Source: an uncultured Aquimarina sp. (lineage in GTDB: Bacteria > Bacteroidota > Bacteroidia > Flavobacteriales > Flavobacteriaceae). Taken from it: a stretch of 64,000 nt of DNA. The translations under genes and the position numbers were made by a program. Below are positions 27,234 to 35,941 of the stretch, piece by piece. Numbering within the stretch: position 1 is the stretch's first letter; every line of letters begins with the position of its first letter. The stretch lies in contig NZ_CANLMP010000001.1 in NCBI RefSeq assembly GCF_947492405.1, positions 124,001 to 188,000 on the forward strand, given 5' to 3'. Below the pieces are notes generated by a model, which ran no database searches, had not been told where the DNA came from, and saw only the letters and a list, made by a program, of their open reading frames with translations.

Positions 27234-30047
27234 TTGGGATTTAATAGAATAATATCATTTTTGTTAATAGTTCTTTTCTGTACTTGTCTTAAAGCGCAGG
27301 AGCTACCGCCTATTCAAAATTATTTACCTAAAGATTATCATGCAGAAAATCAGAATTGGGCTATTTCTCAGTCTTCAGAAAAATTAATTTATATAGCAAA
27401 TAATAAAGGACTATTAGAGTTTAATGGTTCAGCTTGGAAGTTGTATTCTTCACCAAATGAATCTATTATAAGATCTGTAAAGGTTATCGGAGATAGGATT
27501 TATACTGGATGTTATATGCAATTTGGTTATTGGCAGAAAGACATTTTAGGAATCTTGCATTATACTTCGTTATCCGATAAAATGGATATAGAACTAGTTG
27601 ATGATGAGGAGTTTTGGAATATAATTGATATCGATGATGGTATAGTTTTTCAATCTTTGAATAGAATATATATTTATAACATTAAAAATGGATCTGTTAA
27701 TACCATAGATTCTGATAAAAAAATAACTAAAATATTTGAAGTTGATCGAAGTATCTATTTTCAGATCATCGGTAAAGGACTATTCAAAATTGAATATGGT
27801 AAAGGTATTCTAGTTGCCCAAGATGAAGTCTTTAAAAATAGAGAAGTAGTTAATATTTTTGATGCCGATGAAAACTTTTTAGTCTTAACAAGAGATAATG
27901 GTTTTTATAGGTTTAATAATGACAGTATAACCAAATGGAATATAAGAGCAGAAAGTTTACTATCCGAAATAAGTATCTATAATGCGATCCGTAGGAAAGA
28001 TAATAGTTTTGTTTTAGGGACAATTTCACATGGGTTAATTTATCTAAATAGCAAGGGTGACTTATTGTATCAAGTTGATCAAAATAAAGGATTGTTAAAC
28101 AACACTATTTTATCACTTTTCGAAGATATTGATAATAATATATGGCTAGGTCTAGATAACGGAATTAGTTATATTAATCTAAATTCACCTTTTAAGATAT
28201 ATAGTGATAATTTAGGAGTTTTAGGCAGTGTCTATACCTCTGCTATTTATGATAACAATTTATATCTAGGAACAAATCAAGGACTTTTCTATAAGAAAAT
28301 AAAAAGTAATGATGACTTTAAATTTATAAAAGGTACTCAGGGGCAAGTTTGGTGTCTGCGTGAAATCGATCAGACACTGTTTTGTGGACACAACGAAGGG
28401 ACATTTGTTATTGAGAAAGATCAAGCAAAAAAAATTTCTGATATTCCTGGAACTTGGAATATAAATGAGTTAAAAGATAATGCAAATGTTTTATTGCAAG
28501 GGAATTATGATGGCCTTTATATTTTAGAAAAAGCAAATAACAATTGGCAATTAAGAAATAAGATTAAAGGTTTTAATAATTCGTCTCGATATTTTGAGGT
28601 TTTTAAAGATGAAATTTTTGTAAATCACGAGTATAATGGTGTTTTTAGAATAAGAGTAGATACTAATTTCATTGAGACAAAAAATGTTGTTATAGATACA
28701 TCAATAAGAGGGTCTAATTCAGGGCTTACAGAGTATGATGATAATTTACTATTTGCTTATAAGGAAGGAATTCTAAAATATGATAAGTCCAGAGAAAAAT
28801 TTATCAAAGACAGCCTTTTGAGTACAATTTATTCTGGTGGAGAATACGTTTCAGGAAAAATAATTTTAGATAAAAAGGATAATAATTTGTGGGTTTTTAC
28901 AAATTCTAATATAAGTTTTGTGTCTCAAGAGATGCTTACAAATACATCAAAGATTAACAAGATACCGTTAACAAAAGAAGATCGTAAAAGTGTAGCTGGA
29001 TATGAAAGTATCATGCGCTTTGATAATAAAAACACGTATTTATTCGGTACAAGCTCAGGATATATTACCGTAGATATTAGTAACCTCGAGTCTAAGAATT
29101 TTACAGTTCATATAGATAATATTACTAACGGTAGTATTAAAAAAAATAAAGAGCAAATAAAATTTATAAATAAGAATATAGAAGGGGATTTTAAGAGTAC
29201 AGAAAATAATTTGAAAATCTCGTTTTATGCTCCAGAGTTTAATAAGTTTATCAAACCAAAATATCAATTTCAATTATTAGGGATTTACGATGATTGGAGC
29301 GATTGGTCCGAAAATCCTAACGCATTTTTTGAAAATCTCCCCTTTGGAAATTATACTTTTAATGTTAGATCTAGAATAGGGGACAAAGTATCTAATAATA
29401 CGGCTAGTTATTCATTTAAGATTGAAAAACCGTGGTATTTTACTAATTTAATGTTGGCAATCTATCTATTAGCGACTATTTTGTTTTCAATTTTCATGCA
29501 TATAATGTATAAGCGATATTATAGAAAGAAACAAGAGGAATTAATTGAAAAAAATAAAAGAGAACTAGAGCTGACCAGAGTGCAAAATGAAAAAGAAATT
29601 ATTAAGATTAAGAACGAACAATTAAAGCAAGAATTTAAAGACAAGAGTAAAGAATTAGCTGCGTCTACAATAGATGTTGCAAAAAAGAATGAATTACTTA
29701 CCCAAATTAAAAAACAACTTTCTAAAATTTCGGATAAAAGTTCTGTTACACCTGTAATGAGTATTATCGATAAGAGTCTTGATCATAATGACAACTGGGA
29801 AATGTTTAAAGAAGCATTCAATAATGTGGATAGGAAATTTTTGAAAAAGCTTAAAAAAATACACCCAGATTTATCTCCAAATGATTTGAAACTATGTGCT
29901 TATTTACGTCTTAATTTATCTTCTAAAGAAATAGCACCATTATTTAATATATCAGCTCGAAGTGTCGAGATTAAACGCTATCGACTTCGTAAAAAATTAA
30001 ACCTACAACACGAAGAAAACCTGGTGAGCTATATTCTGGAACTATAA
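27234..30047 (+). CDS. Second triple-tyrosine (Y_Y_Y) membrane sensor-regulator
   Basis: The 937-residue paralog of the regulator at 961-3768 has the same order throughout. There is a signal peptide (ending KAQ), a propeller region opening with ELPPIQNYLP, a Y_Y_Y domain (about 650-725, YDDWSDWSE and LPFGNYTFNVRS), one membrane helix (about 733-757), a coiled coil, and a C-terminal HTH (LSSKEIAPLFNISARSVEIKR). Like its paralog it begins with TTG, which is the only start that leaves a proper signal peptide. It should sense a periplasmic glucan fragment and activate the genes that follow. The HTH recognition helix differs from its paralog only modestly (NISARSVEIKR versus NISVKSVEIKR), so overlapping DNA targets are possible. 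Confidence 0.9.
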   Translation: MGFNRIISFLLIVLFCTCLKAQELPPIQNYLPKDYHAENQNWAISQSSEKLIYIANNKGLLEFNGSAWKLYSSPNESIIRSVKVIGDRIYTGCYMQFGYWQKDILGILHYTSLSDKMDIELVDDEEFWNIIDIDDGIVFQSLNRIYIYNIKNGSVNTIDSDKKITKIFEVDRSIYFQIIGKGLFKIEYGKGILVAQDEVFKNREVVNIFDADENFLVLTRDNGFYRFNNDSITKWNIRAESLLSEISIYNAIRRKDNSFVLGTISHGLIYLNSKGDLLYQVDQNKGLLNNTILSLFEDIDNNIWLGLDNGISYINLNSPFKIYSDNLGVLGSVYTSAIYDNNLYLGTNQGLFYKKIKSNDDFKFIKGTQGQVWCLREIDQTLFCGHNEGTFVIEKDQAKKISDIPGTWNINELKDNANVLLQGNYDGLYILEKANNNWQLRNKIKGFNNSSRYFEVFKDEIFVNHEYNGVFRIRVDTNFIETKNVVIDTSIRGSNSGLTEYDDNLLFAYKEGILKYDKSREKFIKDSLLSTIYSGGEYVSGKIILDKKDNNLWVFTNSNISFVSQEMLTNTSKINKIPLTKEDRKSVAGYESIMRFDNKNTYLFGTSSGYITVDISNLESKNFTVHIDNITNGSIKKNKEQIKFINKNIEGDFKSTENNLKISFYAPEFNKFIKPKYQFQLLGIYDDWSDWSENPNAFFENLPFGNYTFNVRSRIGDKVSNNTASYSFKIEKPWYFTNLMLAIYLLATILFSIFMHIMYKRYYRKKQEELIEKNKRELELTRVQNEKEIIKIKNEQLKQEFKDKSKELAASTIDVAKKNELLTQIKKQLSKISDKSSVTPVMSIIDKSLDHNDNWEMFKEAFNNVDRKFLKKLKKIHPDLSPNDLKLCAYLRLNLSSKEIAPLFNISARSVEIKRYRLRKKLNLQHEENLVSYILEL

Positions 30048-30400
30048 CTACCTATACAAAAAGTTTTGACACCTCAACATTACCTATACAAAACTGTGTA
30101 ATAATCTTTTTTAACGCTTGTTTAATCTTTTATTAAAACCTTTGAGTAAAAGGCTTTAAAGTAGTAAAAGTGCAAAAAAATAACCTTTCTGTTGCCATGT
30201 ATGTTTTTTGTTGAGGTGTTTTTTGAAGATATCGCAGTTTTTTAAAATAAGTTTACTAAGTCAATAAACGGGAAACACAATACAATCAATTACTTATTAA
30301 TGTAACATTTATTAAATAATGCTAAGTAGTATTTGGGGCAAATACAAGGATAAAAGTTTCTACACATTTTTTACAGTCATTTTTAAAAACAACAGGTATA
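30048..30400 (+). promoter_or_regulatory. Regulatory region upstream of the glycosidase-barrel operon
   Basis: Right after the regulator stop codon, TACCTATACAAAA occurs twice (30049-30061 and 30081-30093), 32 bases apart. The second copy lies in ACATTACCTATAC (30077-30089), identical to 3795-3807 after the first regulator. A 7-bp inverted repeat GTATTTG/CAAATAC with a GGG spacer lies at 30329-30345 and includes a TATTTG promoter-like box about 60 bases before the ATG. I propose the first pair as regulator sites and the second as the promoter region; neither has been tested. Confidence 0.55.
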
Positions 30401-33400
30401 ATGAGAAATAACTTTCTACAATTAATAATTTTTTTCTTGTTTACGATTGCAGGTAGCGCGCAGACTAATCAGGTATCAATAGTAAATAATGATGAAGGGA
30501 TAAAATTAGTTGTCAATGGAAAAGATTTTGTGATCAATGGGGTTAATTGGGATTATGTTCCAATTGGATCTACCATAACTGATCCCGGAATTTGGGCAAA
30601 GTCCGATGATATCATCAAAGCAGCAATAGATGGCGAAATGTCCTTATTGAAGAATATGGGGGTTAACGCTATTCGTACATACAATCTTAAACCCAAGTGG
30701 ATTAAATACATCTACGAGAATTATGGTATTTACACCATGCTCAATGTTACTTTTGGCGCATATGGACTAACCATAAATGGTGCTTGGGTTCCGCAAACAG
30801 ATTATGCTGATCCCAATACAAAAGAAGTCTTAATGAAAGAAGCCAGAGATATGGCAAATACTTATAAAGGGACACCTGGATTGTTAATTTATATGTTAGG
30901 TAATGAGAATAACTATCATTTGTTTTGGTCTGGTGCCGAAACAGAGGATATACCTATTGCAGATAAAGGAGATACAGGTAGATTAGCTGCTCGATTTTTG
31001 TATCGAGCGTTTAACGAGGCGACTAAAGAAGTTAAAAAGATAGATCCTAATATTCCAGTAGCTATTTGTAACGGTGATTTGGGCTTTTTAGATATTGTAA
31101 AAGAGGAATGTACAGATATCGATATCTATGGAACTAATATGTATCGCGGAATTTCTTTTGGAGATGCGTTTCAAAAAGTTAAGGATGAATTAAATCTACC
31201 TGTTTTATTTTCCGAATTTGGAGCAGACGCTTTTAATGCAAGAGACAATAAGGAAGATCAATACTCTCAGGCTTACTATAATTTAGGTAATTGGAAAGAA
31301 ATTTATAAAAATGCTGCAGGATTGGGAAAAGCCAATAATTCTATTGGTGGTTTTACTTTTCAATTTAGTGACGGATGGTGGAAATATAAACAAACTGAAA
31401 ATTTAGATATTCATGATAATGCTGCCTCCTGGGCTAATGGAGGTTATAACCGAGATCAGGCTAAAGAAAGCGATAATAATATGAACGAAGAATGGTTTGG
31501 TATTTGTGCTAAAGGACCAACTAATGAAAGAGGGCTTTATGAATTATATCCACGTGCTGCGTATTACGCTTTAAAAGAAGCGCATAGATTGAATCCATAT
31601 GAAAATGGAATGACCCTTGACTTTATAGATAATTATTTTAACAACATTCAAATAATGGATGGGATGTTAAGAGCAAGAGGAGATAAGGCTGCATTGCAAT
31701 CCGAGAGTACAGGAAAAATACGAATAAGTCAGTTAAGAGCGGAGTTTACTACGTTTAATACAGGAGGTAAATTGATTACAACTCCAAAAAATGAAGATCC
31801 AAATGCAAATGTATTTCCTAATCAATTAGGTTTTGATCATATGCAGTCATATTACATTGGTGTAGAAGGAAGGCCTACACCAAGTATGCGAGCCAATGTT
31901 AATTTTAATATTCTGGGCAATGTAGCCGAGAATCCTATTAATGAATTATTTTATGAAAGTGTTGGTAGACCAGTGGTAGTCCAAGGGGTAGAAGGAGGAA
32001 ATAATTTAGATGTCGAAATAGCAGATTTTAATAGACTACGTGTCTATAACGCAGAATATGAATGGAACACCAAAATTGTTGATATAAAAGGATTTTATAG
32101 AACAGGGCATTACCATTGGGGATATGAAGGTGATTTTTTTGGTTTATATCCAGAGGCTAATTATGGTCCAAACTTAGATATCTATAATGGTGAAATTTTA
32201 GGGATGGAGCTTAACGGTAAGGGTAGTTTAAATGGTTTAAAAGCTGCTTTTGGGCCGCAAGTATGGTGGGGTGCTAACCCTACTGCATTACTAAAGTATA
32301 GTACCAAAATAAAAAAGTTCGATATCACAGGTATTTATCATAGGGATTTTGATACTAGTATAGATTTAGATGAAAGTGGAAGTCGTGTTTTAGATGCAAA
32401 TCAAGTAAGAAGTGGTGTAATTCCACCTTGGCCTACAGAGAGAGCTACTCTAGTGGTAGATAGAGACTTTGGCGCATTCGGGGTTACACTAGGAGGAATA
32501 TGGGCAGGTAGTCCATTAAATGATATAGCATATCAAGATATAAGAGGAGAGTCAGGAAATTATGTTGTATATGAGGATAAAGTAAATTCTGACGATAATT
32601 GGGGAGCAAAGGCAAAGGTTACTTTTTCTAAAGGAAAGTTTAATTGGTATGCCCAAGGTGCTACCACTGGATTGGTAGCGAATGGAGGAGCTGATCAAAC
32701 GCAATCATTTGCAGGATGGAAGTTAAGAGACAATGGAAGTGGAAACCAAAATAGTTTTTTAACAGGTTTTACATATACCGTCGGAAATTGGCAAATAGCT
32801 CCCAACTTTCTATGGCAAGAGCCATTAGTAGATGCCATACCAAATGATGCGGGTGGAACTGCAAGGTTAAGAAACATACTGGCAGATCCTTTTGTAGTAA
32901 GAGCAAATAGAAAAACAACAGCTGGAGAATTATTATTAACCTATGACCCTACACCAGGTTCTTGGTTTTATCAATGGGATAACGATAGATCAGAAGATGC
33001 TAAACTTGCATTTAATTTAGGATTTGTATACTGGAACCTTCCAACAACAATGGATGCGCATATTGGTTTTTTAGCAGATCGAACCATTTTTGCGTTTCCC
33101 AACTCCGTACCTGCTACGGATTTATGGGAAGTTAATTCACGTATTGTATCTAAAATGACCCCTGATTTAGCCCTAATAGCCAATTTATTTGCAGGAAATG
33201 GTCAATCGAATGGGAGCGATTCTAGAGAAATTGATAGGATTGGAGGAGACATTCGTGTGATTTATAATAAATGGAAATTTCAACATACTTTCAAAATAAA
33301 TGATTGGGGACCATATGATTATCATCGAGATTTCAACTTGACATATCCAGTGCAATTAATGTTAGATATATCAACATCTATCGGTAAACCAGATTGGTTC

Positions 33401-33589
33401 GTTCTACCCACTACCAGAATCGGGATTCGAGGTACTTGGCGTTCATTAAATGAGTTCTCTCCCCGTTACTCACCAATAGCGGTACCACCAAACACATTTC
33501 CCCCTGAACCAGTATTAAGTCCAGTAGGATTTGATGACGGTAGTGAATGGGAGATAAGAACATACGTACACATTAACATAGGAAAATAA
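30401..33589 (+). CDS. Clan GH-A glycosidase fused to a putative outer-membrane beta-barrel
   Basis: The 1062-residue protein has a signal peptide (ending GSAQ, about residue 21). Residues 30-400 form a TIM-barrel glycosidase: FVINGVNWDYVP at the start, IRTYN near 93, GNENNYH with Glu169 as likely acid/base, and LFSEFGAD with Glu272 as likely nucleophile. This is the clan GH-A layout, resembling GH2/GH72-like enzymes; I cannot fix the family. From about residue 430 to the end the sequence changes to alternating aromatic, amphipathic strands (for example WNTKIVDIKGFYRTGHYHW) and finishes in IRTYVHINIGK, typical of an outer-membrane barrel with periplasmic turns. It would then be an enzyme held in the outer membrane by its own barrel. 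It leads an operon with binding lipoproteins and GH16. The substrate is probably a beta-1,3-glucan. The barrel call is from pattern only. Confidence 0.75.
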   Translation: MRNNFLQLIIFFLFTIAGSAQTNQVSIVNNDEGIKLVVNGKDFVINGVNWDYVPIGSTITDPGIWAKSDDIIKAAIDGEMSLLKNMGVNAIRTYNLKPKWIKYIYENYGIYTMLNVTFGAYGLTINGAWVPQTDYADPNTKEVLMKEARDMANTYKGTPGLLIYMLGNENNYHLFWSGAETEDIPIADKGDTGRLAARFLYRAFNEATKEVKKIDPNIPVAICNGDLGFLDIVKEECTDIDIYGTNMYRGISFGDAFQKVKDELNLPVLFSEFGADAFNARDNKEDQYSQAYYNLGNWKEIYKNAAGLGKANNSIGGFTFQFSDGWWKYKQTENLDIHDNAASWANGGYNRDQAKESDNNMNEEWFGICAKGPTNERGLYELYPRAAYYALKEAHRLNPYENGMTLDFIDNYFNNIQIMDGMLRARGDKAALQSESTGKIRISQLRAEFTTFNTGGKLITTPKNEDPNANVFPNQLGFDHMQSYYIGVEGRPTPSMRANVNFNILGNVAENPINELFYESVGRPVVVQGVEGGNNLDVEIADFNRLRVYNAEYEWNTKIVDIKGFYRTGHYHWGYEGDFFGLYPEANYGPNLDIYNGEILGMELNGKGSLNGLKAAFGPQVWWGANPTALLKYSTKIKKFDITGIYHRDFDTSIDLDESGSRVLDANQVRSGVIPPWPTERATLVVDRDFGAFGVTLGGIWAGSPLNDIAYQDIRGESGNYVVYEDKVNSDDNWGAKAKVTFSKGKFNWYAQGATTGLVANGGADQTQSFAGWKLRDNGSGNQNSFLTGFTYTVGNWQIAPNFLWQEPLVDAIPNDAGGTARLRNILADPFVVRANRKTTAGELLLTYDPTPGSWFYQWDNDRSEDAKLAFNLGFVYWNLPTTMDAHIGFLADRTIFAFPNSVPATDLWEVNSRIVSKMTPDLALIANLFAGNGQSNGSDSREIDRIGGDIRVIYNKWKFQHTFKINDWGPYDYHRDFNLTYPVQLMLDISTSIGKPDWFVLPTTRIGIRGTWRSLNEFSPRYSPIAVPPNTFPPEPVLSPVGFDDGSEWEIRTYVHINIGK

Positions 33590-33599
33590 TACCATAAAA

Positions 33600-35057
33600 A
33601 TGAAGAATATAAAACATATCAATTTAAAAACCATATGCTCTTTAATATTGGTTATGATAATCCTATCTGGTTGTGATAGAGATCTCTCAGACGAAGCAGT
33701 TTTCGCTACCTTTCCAAATACTGCCGATATTTTTACAGATAGTCCAATAAGTCTTACAGATAGATTTTTTGTGTCGTTTGACCCTGCCCTTGGAGCAAAC
33801 CCAGAGGCTTTTGGTACGGATGATGAAGTCGCTTTTGAGGGAAACTCTTCGATAAGAATTGATGTTCCTGCTCCAAATGACCCAAACGGAAGTTTTGTAG
33901 GAGGTATATTTCTAGATAGAGGAGAAGGAAGGGATTTAACAGGATATACAGCTTTATCCTTTTGGGCAAAAGGCTCCATTACAGCAACTATTGGACTTGT
34001 GGGCTTTGGGACTGATTTTGGAGAGAATAAATTTGCAGTGGAACGATCAAATATTCAGCTATCTACAGATTGGCGAAAATACATTGTACCAATTCCGGAT
34101 CCTTCAAAATTAGTTCAAGAAAGTGGTATGTTTATTTTCTCAGCCGGAGGTTTAGATATCATCGATTCAGTGCCTAACGGAAATGAGATAGGCTTTACCT
34201 TTTGGATGGATGAATTAAGATTTGAGAACTTAGGCACAATAGCCCAATTAAGACCATCTATATTTTCTGGTGAGGATTTAATGGAGCAAGGTTTTGTAGG
34301 TTCAACAAGACTAGTTACTGATTTAGGAGCAACTTTTAATGGATCAACAGGAGAAAATATTACAGTTGTACCTGCACCAAGCTATTTCGATTTTTCATCC
34401 TCTAATACGAATGTAGCATTTGTTAATGAACTTGGATCAATTGAAATCGTTGGTGAGGGGACTACAACCATTACTGGACAACTTAATGGTGTGCTGGCAG
34501 AAGGATCTTTGAGTTTAGAAGTAGGGGGTGCTTTTGTTAGTGCAGATATACCGCCATCAAGAGATCCTGCAGATGTTATCTCCATATTTAGTGAAGCATA
34601 TACCAGTGTTACTAATTTGAATTTTGCCATATTCAATGATCCAAATGTACAGGTTCAAACACAAAATTTTAATGGAGATCAGATTGTTACCTATGAAAAT
34701 TTAGGTTTTGTAGGGCTTGGCTGGGATGGAACAAATGATGTGTCTACTATGACACATCTACACGTAGACGTACAATTAAGTAGTCCAACAAATCCGCTAT
34801 TCACCGTTCAGCTAATTGACTTTGGAGCAGATAATTCTGATGGAGGTGTAGATGATACAGGGGGCGGATTCACTGTTCCTAGTTCAGAACTTTCAGAAGG
34901 TATTTGGGTTGGCGTAGACATACCAATAAATTCATTTACAGAACCAACAGGAGGAGGGTTTCCAGGGTCTCCTAACTTGAATAACGTAGCAAGAGTAGCT
35001 TTTATATCAAATGGGAGTTCGTTCGTAATTGATAATATATATTTCTATAGAGAGTAA
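33600..35057 (+). CDS. Putative glycan-binding lipoprotein with jelly-roll and Ig-like domains
   Basis: The 485-residue protein has a lipoprotein signal (lipobox SGC near residue 25). A jelly-roll domain (about 40-215) contains a DLTGYTALSFWAKG block and ends in FWMDELRFEN, as in CBM-like modules. A Big_2-type Ig domain follows (about 225-310, IVGEGTTTITGQLNG). A second jelly-roll (about 320-485) ends in FVIDNIYFY and resembles the module at residues 210-375 of the lipoprotein at 8551-10638. No catalytic residues are evident. It is encoded eleven bases after the glycosidase-barrel gene and before a GH16 gene, so a surface glucan-binding role is likely. Confidence 0.7.
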   Translation: MKNIKHINLKTICSLILVMIILSGCDRDLSDEAVFATFPNTADIFTDSPISLTDRFFVSFDPALGANPEAFGTDDEVAFEGNSSIRIDVPAPNDPNGSFVGGIFLDRGEGRDLTGYTALSFWAKGSITATIGLVGFGTDFGENKFAVERSNIQLSTDWRKYIVPIPDPSKLVQESGMFIFSAGGLDIIDSVPNGNEIGFTFWMDELRFENLGTIAQLRPSIFSGEDLMEQGFVGSTRLVTDLGATFNGSTGENITVVPAPSYFDFSSSNTNVAFVNELGSIEIVGEGTTTITGQLNGVLAEGSLSLEVGGAFVSADIPPSRDPADVISIFSEAYTSVTNLNFAIFNDPNVQVQTQNFNGDQIVTYENLGFVGLGWDGTNDVSTMTHLHVDVQLSSPTNPLFTVQLIDFGADNSDGGVDDTGGGFTVPSSELSEGIWVGVDIPINSFTEPTGGGFPGSPNLNNVARVAFISNGSSFVIDNIYFYRE

Positions 35058-35068
35058 AAAAATAAAAA

Positions 35069-35923
35069 ATGAATAAGAATTTAAATAAGATAATTGGATC
35101 TCTTTTTATTGCCTGCCTTTTTATGATTGGTTGCGGAACTGATGATACTCAAACAGTAGCCACTTTCAATAATTTAGTAGCAGAAGATAATTTTGATATA
35201 GACGGCCAAATTGATACCTCTTTTTGGAATTTTGACATCGGCGATGGTTCAGAACAAGGTATTCCAGGATGGGGGAATAATGAACTACAATTCTATACGA
35301 ACAGGCCTGAAAATGTTACTGTAGAGAATGGTTTTTTATTGATCACTGCCCGCGAGGAGAATTTTAACGGAGCACAGTATACCTCTGCAAGATTGCAGAC
35401 TAAAGGAAAAATCCAGCAACGCTATGGTCGTTTCGAGGCCCGCATACGTTTGCCTTTTGGTCAAGGAATGTGGCCAGCCTTTTGGTTATTAGGAGACGAT
35501 AGTGATGGTAGTATCTGGCCACAGATAGGTGAGATAGATATTATGGAGAATACAGGTGATGCACCAACAGAAATATTTGGCACTATCCACGGACCTGTAT
35601 ACTCAGGCGAAAATTCAATATCAAAAGCGTATACATTAGAGAATAGCAGAGTAGATACGGATTTCCATATTTATGGAATAGAATGGGGACCAGACTATAT
35701 AAACTATTATATAGATAACGTACTGTATAACCAGATAACTCCTGAAGATGTAGATGAAGAAACAGATGGAGAGGGTGAATGGGTATTTAATGACAGGCAG
35801 TTCTATATTATTTTAAATCTGGCTATTGGTGGTAACTTACCTGGACCACCAAATGAAGAAACGGTCTTTCCCCAAACTATGGTCGTAGATTATGTAAGAG
35901 TATATACCAACGGAGTAAACTAA
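35069..35923 (+). CDS. GH16 endo-beta-1,3-glucanase, lipoprotein
   Basis: This 284-residue protein has a lipoprotein signal with lipobox IGC (about residue 22) and then a single GH16 domain. The motif GEIDIMENTGD provides Glu155, Asp157 and Glu160. The substrate-cleft tryptophans around the motif (MWPAFWLLG) are also present. It is the only GH16 in the second half of the locus and should cut beta-1,3-glucan at the cell surface or in the periplasm. It lies between two binding-protein genes with gaps under 20 bases, indicating one operon. Confidence 0.92.
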   Translation: MNKNLNKIIGSLFIACLFMIGCGTDDTQTVATFNNLVAEDNFDIDGQIDTSFWNFDIGDGSEQGIPGWGNNELQFYTNRPENVTVENGFLLITAREENFNGAQYTSARLQTKGKIQQRYGRFEARIRLPFGQGMWPAFWLLGDDSDGSIWPQIGEIDIMENTGDAPTEIFGTIHGPVYSGENSISKAYTLENSRVDTDFHIYGIEWGPDYINYYIDNVLYNQITPEDVDEETDGEGEWVFNDRQFYIILNLAIGGNLPGPPNEETVFPQTMVVDYVRVYTNGVN

Positions 35924-35941
35924 TTTAATTATTAAGAAATT

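Noticed and set aside
33515..33979. Minus-strand frame of 154 codons across the junction of two genes
   Set aside because: It spans the end of the glycosidase-barrel gene and the start of the next lipoprotein gene, both well supported on the + strand.
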